64,000 nucleotides of DNA from Sphingorhabdus sp. Alg239-R122 (GCF_900537065.1 NZ_UNRC01000008.1:1-64000), one strand, 5' to 3'; numbered from the stretch's first letter, positions 9,490 through 18,101 are shown. Program-made: numbers and translations. Notes: generated by a model from the letters alone, not told the origin.

Positions 9490-10317
9490 TTGGCCCTTGG
9501 ACCTCAGAATCCGGCAAGCCCCGGAGACGATAAGAATAAAGAAAAAAAAGATACCGAAAATGATGTCTTCATGCGCGAAGTCGATGATGCGCTGCGTGAA
9601 GACCAATTGGCAAATTTCTGGGAAAAATATGGCCGCTGGCTGATAGGGCTGGTGGTATTGGGCCTTGCTGCCTTTGCCGGGTGGCTGATTTACCAGAATC
9701 AGCAGGAAGAAGCGGCCGGAACTACTGGCGAAGAATATATGACTGCCATTGATGCCATTACCAAGCGGCAGAATTTGGACGGAGCCAGCGAGGTGCTGAA
9801 ACCACTCGAAGAGTCCAATAGTGAGGGATATCGCGCGGCATCGAAAATGCTGCAAGCCGGAATCATGCTGGAAAAGGATCAGGTCAAGGAAGCCACGAGA
9901 GCCTATGGCAATATCGCGTCTGATGAAAATCTGCCTCAGATATATCGTGATGCGGCCCTTATCCGTCAAACAGCAGCCGAGTTTGATGCATTGAAGCCGG
10001 AGACAGTGGTTGCGCGGCTCAAACCTCTGGCCGTCCCGGGCAATGCCTGGTTTGGCAGTGCCGGTGAAATGACTGCGATTGCATATATCAAGATGGAAAA
10101 ACCGGATATGGCTGGTCCACTTTTTGAACAGCTGGCAAAAGATAAGAATGTACCCGAATCCATACGTGATCGTGCGAAGCAGATGGCCGGGCAATTCGGA
10201 ATTGACGTTATTGATGATGAAGAAGCTGAGGCTGTAGCGAAAGCTGCAGGCGTATCGGTTACAAGAGGCGCTGATGCGCCCGCAGCCGCTCCGGCAAGCG
10301 AAGGAACAAGTGAATGA
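9490..10317 (+). CDS. YfgM-like membrane-anchored tetratricopeptide protein
   Basis: A 275-residue protein with a charged cytosolic N-terminus, one membrane segment at about residues 50-68 (WLIGLVVLGLAAFAGWLIY) and a periplasmic TPR-like domain of helical hairpins, as in YfgM, which accompanies the Sec translocon and periplasmic chaperones. The start is TTG at 9490: AAGGGAGG lies six bases upstream and no ATG gives a full domain. It overlaps bamB by four bases (ATGA), and the yfgM-bamB-der order is the same as in enterobacteria, which supports the call. Confidence 0.88.
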   Translation: MALGPQNPASPGDDKNKEKKDTENDVFMREVDDALREDQLANFWEKYGRWLIGLVVLGLAAFAGWLIYQNQQEEAAGTTGEEYMTAIDAITKRQNLDGASEVLKPLEESNSEGYRAASKMLQAGIMLEKDQVKEATRAYGNIASDENLPQIYRDAALIRQTAAEFDALKPETVVARLKPLAVPGNAWFGSAGEMTAIAYIKMEKPDMAGPLFEQLAKDKNVPESIRDRAKQMAGQFGIDVIDDEEAEAVAKAAGVSVTRGADAPAAAPASEGTSE

Positions 10318-11672
10318 ATATTCTGCCTGAACGTATAAAGGGTCGCTATCTGGCCAAATCTGCGCTTATTGTTGCGGCAACAGCCATGCTAGCATCATGC
10401 GGCATTATTGGCGGTGATGATGGCCCGAAGACAACTCCCACAGTGGGTAAGCGCATTCCGGTTCTGTCGCGTGTTGAAAGTGGCGCAGAGGTTGATCCCA
10501 GCCTTGCCGGTACAAATGTTATTTATCCTGCCCCTGTCGCAAATTCCGGCTGGACACAGCCGGGCGGCAATGCAGCCAAAGCCATGGGACATGTGTCACT
10601 AGGTGCCAATCTGAGTCAGGCTTGGAGTGCCAGCGTGGCCGGTAGTACAAAACGTGTCCGCTTGGCCGCAGCACCTGTTGCAGAAGCGGGCCGGGTATAT
10701 CTTATCGACACATCGGCAGTTGTCCACGCATATGATGCGGGCAACGGCGGCAAGGTTTGGTCAACAGGGCTCCGGGTAGAAGGTGATGGTCAGGAATCCG
10801 TTTTTGGCGGCGGTGTCAGTATTGATGGTGCACGCGTATTTGCGACCAACGGTGTAGGCGAAGTTGCTGCGCTCAACAGCACTGATGGTTCTATAATCTG
10901 GAAAGTAAAGCCAGCTGGCCCACTGCGCGGTGCGCCAACATTGGCGTTCAACAGCGTTCTGGTGATGACGCAGGACAATCAACTCTATTCGCTTAATGCT
11001 GCAGATGGTTCTGTGCAGTGGAACAAAGCGGGTAGCCTAGGCCAGGCGGGTGTGTTTGGCGTGGCTGCTCCAGCCGCGGGGCAGGGAACTATTCTTGCTG
11101 GCTATTCATCGGGCGAACTGAACGCCTATCGTTATGAAAACGGACGCGACGTCTGGGGCGATGCCCTGTCGCGCACCAGTATTTCCACATCGGTTGCAAC
11201 GCTATCCGATATTGATGCCGACCCTATTATTAACCAAGGGCGTGTTTATGCCCTGGGGCAGGGTGGGCGCATGGCCGCTTATGAACTGATAACCGGCCAG
11301 CGTATCTGGGAACTTAACATTGCAGGCATCTCTACGCCGGCGATTTCGGGTGAATGGATTTTTACGCTGACCGATGATGGTCGCATGCTATGCATTGCGC
11401 GCTCGACCGGCAAAGTGCGTTGGATCGCGAAACTGCCGAAGTTCCGTAATGAGGAGAAAAAGAAAGACCCCATTCTCTGGACTGGTCCTGTGCTGGCTGG
11501 CGGCCGCCTGATTGTCGCGAGTACGCAAGGCGGTGTAGTGTCGATATCAACGGGTGAGGGTTCTATCTCCACGCTTTTCAATTTGGGCGAGTCTGTTTCG
11601 CTTCCCCCGATGGTAGCGGATAACACGCTTTACATACTTGATGATAGCGGACGCCTTACCGCCTTTCGCTAA
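10314..11672 (+). CDS. bamB: Outer membrane assembly lipoprotein BamB (PQQ-like beta-propeller)
   Basis: BamB is the beta-propeller lipoprotein of the BAM complex that inserts beta-barrels into the outer membrane. A lipoprotein signal with box LASC places the lipidated residue at Cys29. The remainder shows repeated PQQ-type blades (DAGNGGKVWS, NSTDGSIIWKV, NAADGSVQWN, ELITGQRIWEL, STGKVRW). Length 452 is somewhat longer than the approximately 390 of E. coli, as usual for alphaproteobacteria. It is coupled to the upstream YfgM-like gene, and a strong hairpin separates it from der. Confidence 0.92.
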   Translation: MNILPERIKGRYLAKSALIVAATAMLASCGIIGGDDGPKTTPTVGKRIPVLSRVESGAEVDPSLAGTNVIYPAPVANSGWTQPGGNAAKAMGHVSLGANLSQAWSASVAGSTKRVRLAAAPVAEAGRVYLIDTSAVVHAYDAGNGGKVWSTGLRVEGDGQESVFGGGVSIDGARVFATNGVGEVAALNSTDGSIIWKVKPAGPLRGAPTLAFNSVLVMTQDNQLYSLNAADGSVQWNKAGSLGQAGVFGVAAPAAGQGTILAGYSSGELNAYRYENGRDVWGDALSRTSISTSVATLSDIDADPIINQGRVYALGQGGRMAAYELITGQRIWELNIAGISTPAISGEWIFTLTDDGRMLCIARSTGKVRWIAKLPKFRNEEKKKDPILWTGPVLAGGRLIVASTQGGVVSISTGEGSISTLFNLGESVSLPPMVADNTLYILDDSGRLTAFR

Positions 11673-11693
11673 ATAGATTTCCATATTTGGTTG

Positions 11694-11732
11694 CCGCGCG
11701 TCAGCATCGCTGCTGGCGCGCGGTCTGTTTTT
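11694..11732 (+). terminator. Rho-independent terminator after bamB
   Basis: A 13-bp inverted repeat (arm CCGCGCGTCAGCA, with one G-T wobble) and a four-base loop is followed by TCTGTTTTT. It lies between the bamB stop and the der start and probably ends or attenuates the yfgM-bamB transcript before der. Confidence 0.8.
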
Positions 11733-11749
11733 AGGATATTGCCCCGCAC

Positions 11750-13138
11750 ATGTTACCTGAAATCGTCATTATCGGACGTCCCAATGTGGGCAAATCCACT
11801 CTGTTCAACCGGTTGGTGGGTAAGAAAATCGCGCTGGTTGATGATCAACCAGGCGTAACGCGTGATCGCCGTATAGGTGATGCCGATTTGCTCGACCTCA
11901 AGTTTCAGATTGTCGATACGGCGGGTTATGAGGATGAAGATGCCCAGTCCCTGCCCGGACGGATGCGGATGCAGACAGAAGAAGCCATCAAAGGAGCAAG
12001 AGCGGCGCTTTTCCTGATTGACGCCCGTGCCGGTATTACACCGCTTGATAGTGAGATTGCACGCTGGCTGCGTAGCAGTGATACGCCAGTCATTCTGGTC
12101 GCGAACAAGGCGGAGGGCCGTGCTGCAGAAGCAGGGTTGTTGGAAAGTTACCAGCTTGGCTTGGGGGACCCTGTGGGTTTGAGCGCCGAACATGGCGAAG
12201 GTCTATCGGACCTGTTCCAGGCGCTGCGCCCGCATATTGAGGATGAGGACGGAAATGCGCATGATCAGGCGGAAGAGCTATTACTTGATGAATTTGGTGA
12301 TCCGATAGGGCCACTCAAACTGGCAATTGTCGGACGGCCCAATGCTGGTAAATCAACCCTGATCAACAAGATATTGGGCGAAAATCGTCTAATCACAGGG
12401 CCTGAAGCGGGGATTACCCGTGACAGCATTTCGATCGATTGGCAGTGGCAGGACCAGGATGGCACACTTCATGACGTGCGCCTGATTGATACTGCGGGCA
12501 TGCGCAAGAAAGCGCGTGTGCAGGAAAAGCTGGAAAAACTGTCCGTTGCCGATGCCCGGCGGGCCATTGATTTTGCCGAAGTCGTCGTCCTGCTGCTCGA
12601 TGCCACCAAAGGCCTGGAATTGCAGGACCTTAAAATCGCTGACCAGGTTCTGCAGGAAGGCCGCGCACTTATCATCGCAGTCAATAAATGGGATGTCGCC
12701 GAAGACGCGAGCTATCTGTTCAACGGTATACGTGCGGCGCTTGATGAAGGCCTGGCACAGGTAAAAGGCGTGCCATTGCTTACTGTATCGGCGATGACCG
12801 GCAAGGGTGTCGACACCATGATCGCAAGTGCGCTTGATGTGCGCAAAGCATGGTCACGCCGCGTACCAACGGGTATTTTGAACCGTTGGTTTGAACGCGC
12901 GGTTGAGGATAATCCGCCTCCTGCTCCGGGCGGCAGGCGCATAAAGCTACGCTATATTACCCAGGCCAAGACGCGTCCGCCGGGCTTTGCAATTTTCGGC
13001 ACACGGCTTGATAAACTACCCGAAAGCTATCGCCGTTACCTGATTAACGGGATTCGGCGAGACCTGGGCTTCGGTGCGGTTCCGGTGCGACTCAACCTGC
13101 GCACTTCGCGCAATCCTTTCGACGACAAAGGCACATAA
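11750..13138 (+). CDS. der: Ribosome biogenesis GTPase Der (EngA)
   Basis: Essential GTPase with two tandem G domains and a KH-like C-terminal domain, needed for assembly of the 50S subunit. The first P-loop is GRPNVGKST near residues 8-16 with DTAGYE as G3 and NKAE as G4. The second is GRPNAGKST with DTAGMRKKARV and NKWD. The C-terminal KH-like part contains FAIFGTRLDKLPESYRRYL. Length 462 fits the family. It follows bamB as in many proteobacteria. Confidence 0.97.
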   Translation: MLPEIVIIGRPNVGKSTLFNRLVGKKIALVDDQPGVTRDRRIGDADLLDLKFQIVDTAGYEDEDAQSLPGRMRMQTEEAIKGARAALFLIDARAGITPLDSEIARWLRSSDTPVILVANKAEGRAAEAGLLESYQLGLGDPVGLSAEHGEGLSDLFQALRPHIEDEDGNAHDQAEELLLDEFGDPIGPLKLAIVGRPNAGKSTLINKILGENRLITGPEAGITRDSISIDWQWQDQDGTLHDVRLIDTAGMRKKARVQEKLEKLSVADARRAIDFAEVVVLLLDATKGLELQDLKIADQVLQEGRALIIAVNKWDVAEDASYLFNGIRAALDEGLAQVKGVPLLTVSAMTGKGVDTMIASALDVRKAWSRRVPTGILNRWFERAVEDNPPPAPGGRRIKLRYITQAKTRPPGFAIFGTRLDKLPESYRRYLINGIRRDLGFGAVPVRLNLRTSRNPFDDKGT

Positions 13139-13277
13139 ATCATTGTCATATCTGGGCAATAATGCCGGTGAATGCGATCCTGCGCGCATTTGCACATTAT
13201 CCAACCTATCAACCTTGTTTTTACTAATAGGCCCTATCGTGCATCATGTCGGGCATTATGATAGTGGAGAATTCAAG

Positions 13278-13712
13278 GTGAACGAGACTATGACGCCTAT
13301 TGTGAACTGGACGACTTTTTCGGAAGTGCGCACTGCTCTGGGTGCGGATTTTGTACGTATACTGGGCTATTTCCGCGAGGACGGGACCAAATCGGTTGCG
13401 GCGATTGAAGAGGCAATGCGAGCCAAGGCGGCCGCGCAACTTGTCCTGCCCGCGCATACATTGAAAGGCGAATCTGCACAGTTCGGCGCTGAAAGACTGT
13501 CCGAACTTGCGGAAAAAATTGAAGTTGTCGCGCGTAAATGTGTCGAACTCCGTCAGGAACCCGACGAGCTTTTGCAGCAGGTGGTCGGACTACGTGATCT
13601 TTTCGAGGATTCACTGGGTCAGCTCGAAAAAGAGACCAATCCACTGGTTGAACGCCGCGCTACGGACAGGAATCCAGCTATGGTCGCCAATCACGGTTTT
13701 GGTAGAATATAG
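13278..13712 (+). CDS. Histidine phosphotransfer (Hpt) domain protein
   Basis: A single-domain Hpt protein of about 144 residues. The phosphoacceptor motif is AHTLKGESAQFGAERL, with His60 as the expected phosphorylation site. It would relay phosphoryl groups between hybrid kinases and response regulators; no partner is next to it. The start is taken as GTG at 13278 because GGAGA lies seven bases before it. ATG at 13290 is an alternative with AAGGTG upstream. The frame stays open further upstream into der, but that part is not family-like. Confidence 0.8.
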   Translation: MNETMTPIVNWTTFSEVRTALGADFVRILGYFREDGTKSVAAIEEAMRAKAAAQLVLPAHTLKGESAQFGAERLSELAEKIEVVARKCVELRQEPDELLQQVVGLRDLFEDSLGQLEKETNPLVERRATDRNPAMVANHGFGRI

Positions 13713-13721
13713 ACCCGGCCG

Positions 13722-14201
13722 TTAGCCTTCTGCCGGAGCAGATTGCAACTGAACATAATTTTCCAGTCCCATGCGCTCGATCATCTCAAACTGCTGTTCC
13801 AGCGTATCGACATGATCTTCTTCGCTGGCCAGAATTTCTGCAAACAGATCGCGGCTGACATAGTCGCGCACACTTTCCGCATATTCGACAGCGTCTTTGA
13901 GGAGGGGAACCGCCTCATTCTCAAGCGCGAGGTCGGCCTTTAGTATCTCCTCAACCGTTTCGCCGACTTTCAGTCGCCCGACCAGCTGAAAATTTGGCAG
14001 GCCTTCCAGAAACAAGATGCGGTCCGCCAGTTTGTCGGCATGCTTCATCTCGTCGATGGATTCTTCATATTCAAACTTGGCCAGTTTGGAGATGCCCCAG
14101 TTATCGAGCATTTTATAATGCAGGAAATACTGGTTAATCGCGGTCAACTCGTTCTTGAGCGCCTCGTTAAGGAATTCGATGACTTTTGGATCACCCTTCA
14201 T
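13722..14201 (-). CDS. bfr: Bacterioferritin
   Basis: Haem-containing ferritin that stores iron as a mineral core in a 24-mer. All ferroxidase ligands are in place: Glu18, Glu51, His54, Glu94, Glu127 and His130, and Met52 is the haem ligand, so it is a true Bfr and not a bare ferritin. Length 159 is standard. It lies 117 bases downstream of bfd on the same strand, the usual pairing. It is convergent with the Hpt gene, with only nine bases between the stops. Confidence 0.96.
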   Translation of the reverse strand: MKGDPKVIEFLNEALKNELTAINQYFLHYKMLDNWGISKLAKFEYEESIDEMKHADKLADRILFLEGLPNFQLVGRLKVGETVEEILKADLALENEAVPLLKDAVEYAESVRDYVSRDLFAEILASEEDHVDTLEQQFEMIERMGLENYVQLQSAPAEG

Positions 14202-14318
14202 GGCTATATTCTCCCGCTGGCAAAATAATCACCACGGATATAGCCGGAAGATGAAGGTTAGGATAGCGCAAAGTGCAAAAAAATTCAGCTTTTCTGCGGG
14301 TTTGCGAGACTGCTATTG

Positions 14319-14489
14319 CTACGCGGTCGCAGCTTCGGAATTGATAATGGTTTGCGCAAACGACAGGCACTGGCCACATTTGGGCTTGCGGCCGAGCTTG
14401 GCATAGATATCGCTGGGCTTGCCACTGCCATCACGTGCTGCATCACGCAGTTCTTTTTCCCGGATAGCGTTGCAGACACATACAACCAT
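14319..14489 (-). CDS. bfd: Bacterioferritin-associated ferredoxin
   Basis: Small 2Fe-2S protein of 56 residues that binds bacterioferritin and reduces its core to release iron. The sequence starts MVVCVCNAIREKEL and has the four cluster cysteines as CVC near residues 4-6 and CGQC at 38-41, in the Bfd-type BFD/Fer2 arrangement. AAGGAG is present about 12 bases upstream of the ATG. It precedes bfr on the same strand. Palindromes resembling Fur boxes overlap and precede its ribosome binding site, so iron control is likely. Confidence 0.93.
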   Translation of the reverse strand: MVVCVCNAIREKELRDAARDGSGKPSDIYAKLGRKPKCGQCLSFAQTIINSEAATA

Positions 14490-14542
14490 TGCGAATCATT
14501 CTCCTTAAAAGAATAGATAGCGCTAATGAGAATATCTCGCAA
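14490..14542 (-). promoter_or_regulatory. Candidate Fur-type operators upstream of bfd
   Basis: Two imperfect palindromes lie just upstream of the bfd start. TGCGAATCATTCTCC (14490-14504 region) has a perfect GAAT-C-ATTC core. A second site around 14525-14540 has GAGA and TCTC arms around ATA. Both resemble the Fur-like palindromes seen at 40302-40351 in front of the siderophore receptor. The assignment is an inference from similarity to the TGAGAAT-type consensus. Confidence 0.45.
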
Positions 14543-14585
14543 TAGCAAAGTGTAAATTATTCTCGCGTGGATTGTTTGTGACGAG

Positions 14586-15836
14586 TTAGGCCTTCGCTTC
14601 TATCCGCATTGGTTGAAAACTGCCCCGCGCTAGCGAGCGCCAGAGCCATTCCAGCGGCCCATAGCGAAAGTTTTCCAACCAGGGCTTCGACCAGAGCAGC
14701 ATTAGCGCCCACATGCCAACGACGAACAGGTAGAGTTCCCAACGCCCTACTGAGCCATATAGCCCCAGGCCCCATCCGTAGAAGATAAAGGTCATGACAA
14801 TGCTGGTGCCCAGATAATTTGTGAAGGCTGCGCGCCCTGCTGCTGCTACGCGGCGCATTAATGCGCTACGGGCATATTTCTTAACCAGTAACATGAAAAA
14901 TGCGGCATATCCGATAGTCATCAGTAGCCGGGGAGGCATCGACCATGCGATACTTGCATTCAGGGCAATAACTGAATCAAAACCGTTAATGTAAATAAAA
15001 TACCCGAGCGCCGCATAAATCAGCCCGCCCAGAACCAGACTCCATAATGCCCATTTGCGGTAAAGCGCCTGTTCCGCCTGACCTAGCAGAAAACCGTTTT
15101 TCAGACAGGCCATTCCGATCATCATCAAGGGCAGGGTTTCGAAAATGAGCATTAGCGGATTAACCAATGGCACATACCAATCTTCGGCAAATTTCTTTGA
15201 TACTATATCCATGTAACTGCCGGTATGGAGAGCCACTTCTTTTGCTGTAGCGGCAGGAGACCATTCTGCAATCATATTATTATATTCTGTCACTACAGCC
15301 TGCGGGGCATCTGGAGCAGAGGCTGCCATCTGCAGGAATATCATTGTGCCGATGCCGAGTGACAAGAGTACAAACCCCACCATATAAATGCCGATAGCCC
15401 ATTTGATGAGCTTTCCAGATTGCATATTGCGGAACAGGAAAGCGATGGAGCCGATCAACGCGTATAGGAAGAGAATGTCACCCCACCATATAAAGAAGAA
15501 ATGGAAGAGGCCAAATAAAGCGAGCCAGAACATACGGCCGTAATGCGTTTTTGCCGGACTGCGGCCTTTTGCCTCTGCGCTGGCGATGATGAGCATCATA
15601 CTGGCACCGAATAACAAAGAGAACAGCCCACGCATTTTGCCATCCACCAGTATGAAACTTGTAATCCATGCGATCAGATCCGGTGCATCTGTGCCGCCGT
15701 ATATGGCGGGGCTCATATAGGCCATTTCTGGCATGGCAAATGCTACGATGTTCATCGCCAATATACCCATCACGGCAAAGCCGCGCAGGGCATCAAGCTC
15801 CAGAAATCTCTGATTTGCAGGTGCAGTTGTGGCCAT
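14586..15836 (-). CDS. DUF418 family multi-pass membrane protein
   Basis: A 416-residue inner-membrane protein with about ten hydrophobic segments. The opening LELDALRGFAVMGILAMNI and the C-terminal FTNYLGTSIVMTFIFYGWG block are hallmarks of the DUF418 family, often annotated YeiB-like. The C-terminal half carries the conserved AAGRAAFTNYL motif. Family function is not established; acyltransferase or transporter roles have been suggested from its similarity to acyltransferase-3-type folds. It is on the same strand as the downstream-oriented bfd/bfr pair but has no obvious functional link. Confidence 0.88.
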   Translation of the reverse strand: MATTAPANQRFLELDALRGFAVMGILAMNIVAFAMPEMAYMSPAIYGGTDAPDLIAWITSFILVDGKMRGLFSLLFGASMMLIIASAEAKGRSPAKTHYGRMFWLALFGLFHFFFIWWGDILFLYALIGSIAFLFRNMQSGKLIKWAIGIYMVGFVLLSLGIGTMIFLQMAASAPDAPQAVVTEYNNMIAEWSPAATAKEVALHTGSYMDIVSKKFAEDWYVPLVNPLMLIFETLPLMMIGMACLKNGFLLGQAEQALYRKWALWSLVLGGLIYAALGYFIYINGFDSVIALNASIAWSMPPRLLMTIGYAAFFMLLVKKYARSALMRRVAAAGRAAFTNYLGTSIVMTFIFYGWGLGLYGSVGRWELYLFVVGMWALMLLWSKPWLENFRYGPLEWLWRSLARGSFQPMRIEAKA

Positions 15837-15863
15837 TAATCCCTCCCCTGTATTAGGCGGATA

Positions 15864-16538
15864 TTACAGCCATGAACTGATCTGGTCCAGAGGTTTCTTG
15901 ACTGTCGCATGCACCGGGACGGTGGCCGTTTTCGACGGCTTGCCGACCACCAGGATCATGGCGGCTTTTTCATTGGCCGGACGCTCACATACTTCATTCA
16001 GGAATTTCATTGGATTGGGTGTGTGAGTCAGCGTGGCAAGGCCCGCATCATGCAGCGCGGTAATCAACATGCCAGTGGCAATACCGACGCTTTCATTCAC
16101 ATAATAATTCTGTTTCATTTCACCCGGATACATACCGCCCTTGCGTTGCCCGAAAATGACGATCAGATATGGCGCGGTTTCCAGGTAGGGTTTGTCATCA
16201 TCGGTGCCAAGGGGCGCGAGCGCTTCCAGCCATTCCTTACCCGCTTTGCCTTCATAAAAGGCCTTTTCTTCGGATTCGGCTGCGTCGCGGATCGCCTTTT
16301 TCTTTTCCGCACTTTCGACAATCGCAAAATGCCATGGCTGATGGTTGGCGCCATTGGGCGCGGTACCCGCGGCCAGCAATGCCGTTTCAATCACTTCGCG
16401 TGGGACAGGTGTGTCGGCAAAATCACGGCATGTGCGGCGTTTTTTGATAGCATCATAAAATGCATGTGCGCGGGCAATACGCTCTTCGTCCGAATAATCG
16501 GGAAGCTCAGTATAGGGGATTGTATCATGCGGTTTCAT
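15864..16538 (-). CDS. Iodotyrosine deiodinase-like flavoprotein (nitroreductase superfamily)
   Basis: FMN-dependent protein of 224 residues. It carries the nitroreductase-fold start [16 protein letters not shown] and the FMN/PPi-binding stretch [13 protein letters not shown]. It also matches the reductive dehalogenase branch: Glu91, Tyr95 and Lys116 have exactly the spacing (4 and 21) of the Glu-Tyr-Lys triad that clamps the zwitterion of halotyrosine in animal IYD, and the C-terminus reads PSKTATVP...KKPLDQI as in IYD. It therefore probably binds tyrosine-like zwitterions and removes iodine or bromine reductively. No regulator or transporter is adjacent. It ends 27 bases upstream of the DUF418 start. 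Confidence 0.85.
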   Translation of the reverse strand: MKPHDTIPYTELPDYSDEERIARAHAFYDAIKKRRTCRDFADTPVPREVIETALLAAGTAPNGANHQPWHFAIVESAEKKKAIRDAAESEEKAFYEGKAGKEWLEALAPLGTDDDKPYLETAPYLIVIFGQRKGGMYPGEMKQNYYVNESVGIATGMLITALHDAGLATLTHTPNPMKFLNEVCERPANEKAAMILVVGKPSKTATVPVHATVKKPLDQISSWL

Positions 16539-16838
16539 ATCAAGTTGTCCATTTCATACTTCCAGCACGCAGAAATTCCTTAGCTTCGCATAGCTTCGCA
16601 TAGCTTCGCACCAAGGAGGCCGTGTTTTGTGCGGATTTGACATCTTTCCTGTTGGAAAAGCGTAGTTTGTTAAAATCCAGCGAGAATGCATAGCGACAGA
16701 CATCGCCGTAGGACAGTATTTTTTGACTTGAAATATCTGCATAACCTTCTTATTAACACTATTGTAAGTAATGATGCTTCAACCAAGAATTGCATCAATC
16801 GCCCCGAATTTATTCCTGCATATAAGGCCAAGAGTAAC
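16539..16838. other. Divergent intergenic region with a short tandem repeat
   Basis: Three hundred bases between the divergent deiodinase-like gene and coq4. It holds three exact 10-bp tandem copies (see 16581-16610) and otherwise ordinary sequence with several A/T-rich blocks near 16740-16770 that could be promoter elements for coq4. No ORF with family-like content was found. Confidence 0.5.
16581..16610. repeat. Three exact tandem copies of a 10-bp unit
   Basis: The unit TAGCTTCGCA occurs three times back to back with no mismatch, about 45-70 bases upstream of the deiodinase-like start. One turn of DNA per unit places the copies on one face of the helix, so a binding site or a polymerase-slippage tract are both possible. 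Confidence 0.85.
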
Positions 16839-17621
16839 ATGACCGACCTTCCCCTGATCCACCCCGACCGTCCCGGCGCACGGCTACGCCCTGTCAAGGC
16901 GTTCCAGCATTTCCGCAAGCTGGTGGCGGACAAGGAAGATACGGAGCAGGTGTTCCATGTCACCAATTACTTGCGCGGCAAACGTTATGTGAAGGAAGCG
17001 GGGGCGTTCCTGAAAACACCGCTGGCCAAGCGCCTGCGCGAAAGCGGGGAGTATTTGCCCAACCTGCTGGATGACCATGATGTGCTGCGCAAAATGCCGG
17101 CGGGTTCGCTGGCGCATGCCTATGCCGACTTCATGGAGCGTGAGGGACTGAGCGCAGCTGGCCTCGTCGCTGAACAGAAAAGTTTTGCGGCGAAGGTGAC
17201 GCAATATGATGACCAGCTTGAATGGTATAACAACCGCATGCGCGACACGCATGACATGTTCCATATCATCACCGGCTATGGCCGTGACCCACTGGGTGAA
17301 CTGGCGCTGCTCGCCTTTTCCTATGCGCAGAACAAGAGCCTGGGTTTCCTGTTCATCGCATGGCTGGGCGCGTTTGAGGAGCGCAGGGTAGCGCCGAAAG
17401 ATACGCCGATTTTCAGGGCGATCCGCGAAGGGCAGCGCCATGGCAAGCTGGCTCAGAAAATCGGGCATCAGGATATTGTGGAGCTGTTGCCTCTGCCGCT
17501 GGAAGACGTGCGGGCAAAGCTTGGCATCAACAGTCCGGATACCTATCAGGCAATTCTCAAGAGCTATGACGAGGCAGGCCTGGATGCCAATCATCTGTTG
17601 GGTGAGGCACTTGCGGCCTAG
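16839..17621 (+). CDS. coq4: Coq4-family ubiquinone biosynthesis protein
   Basis: Homologue of Coq4, which organises or catalyses steps of ubiquinone synthesis. The diagnostic metal motif is present: His138-Asp139, His142 and Glu154 in DTHDMFHIITGYGRDPLGE, matching HDxxHx11E. Length is 260 residues. The start at 16839 (MTDLPLIHPDRPGARLRP) is chosen because it begins the family-like sequence and AAGGCCAAGAG lies upstream; a 51-codon N-terminal extension is open but not family-like. It is convergent with DUF3052, with nine bases between the stops. Confidence 0.9.
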   Translation: MTDLPLIHPDRPGARLRPVKAFQHFRKLVADKEDTEQVFHVTNYLRGKRYVKEAGAFLKTPLAKRLRESGEYLPNLLDDHDVLRKMPAGSLAHAYADFMEREGLSAAGLVAEQKSFAAKVTQYDDQLEWYNNRMRDTHDMFHIITGYGRDPLGELALLAFSYAQNKSLGFLFIAWLGAFEERRVAPKDTPIFRAIREGQRHGKLAQKIGHQDIVELLPLPLEDVRAKLGINSPDTYQAILKSYDEAGLDANHLLGEALAA

Positions 17622-17630
17622 CTTCCTGCA

Positions 17631-18038
17631 CTAGCGCAGCTCTTTGCGGATCACGAGTTTCAGGCCGGACCAGATCGCGTCCACCGCGCATACCTTGATA
17701 TCGACAAAGCCCATGGGCAGGCAGATTGCACGGATTGTGTCTTCAGTAATGTCGGTTGGGACTTTTGATGCCTTTTTCGGCCAGCTGACCCAGACCTGCC
17801 CGGCGGGATCGATAAGGGTGCGCAGGGCCGTAAGGTGCGCTTCCAGAATGCTACGTTCTTTTACGAAAATATGCGCGGCATTCATGCCTTGTGTCGGCGC
17901 GTTCTCTTCCAGCAGCGTTAGGCCATAACCGTCAATTTCGGCCCGCACGCTCTGCGGCATATCCGCAAACCACACCCGCATGCCTTCTTTCAAGGTCAGC
18001 TTCTTCGCAAGCGGCGTGGCGGAATATCCGGTAGGCAT
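17631..18038 (-). CDS. DUF3052 domain protein
   Basis: A 135-residue protein with the DUF3052 signature: GYSATPLAKKLTLKEGMRV at the start, then VWVSWPKKASKVPTDITE and VDIKVCAVDAIWSGLKLVIRK at the end. The function is unknown; no catalytic residues are recognisable. The start at 18038 (MPTGYSATP) is family-like. An upstream ATG at 18080 would translate part of the adjacent hairpin repeat (MVPLPTATPQGGL) and is unlikely to be real. Transcription may come through the DUF559 cassette directly upstream. Confidence 0.85.
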   Translation of the reverse strand: MPTGYSATPLAKKLTLKEGMRVWFADMPQSVRAEIDGYGLTLLEENAPTQGMNAAHIFVKERSILEAHLTALRTLIDPAGQVWVSWPKKASKVPTDITEDTIRAICLPMGFVDIKVCAVDAIWSGLKLVIRKELR

Positions 18039-18042
18039 TACC

Positions 18043-18100
18043 AATCCTCCCTGCGGCGTAGCCGTGGGGAGGGGGACCATCCGCAGGATGGTGGAGGGGC
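18043..18100 (+). repeat. REP-like double-hairpin element, copy A (3' side of the DUF559 gene)
   Basis: A 58-base element with two hairpins. Hairpin 1 (18046-18072) has a 12-bp stem starting CCTCCCTG and ending TGGGGAGG with two G-T wobbles and a three-base loop GTA. Hairpin 2 (18076-18092) is a perfect ACCATCC/GGATGGT stem with loop GCA. The element ends with GGAGGGGC, one base from the DUF559 stop codon. Its other end lies four bases from the DUF3052 start. Copies B and C share this plan. Confidence 0.85.
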
Positions 18101-18101
18101 T

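Noticed and set aside
9328-10194. A 288-codon minus-strand open frame
   Set aside because: It is antisense to the YfgM-like gene, has no ribosome site and no recognisable domain.
16884-17594. A 236-codon minus-strand open frame
   Set aside because: It is antisense to coq4, which has the HDxxHx11E motif.
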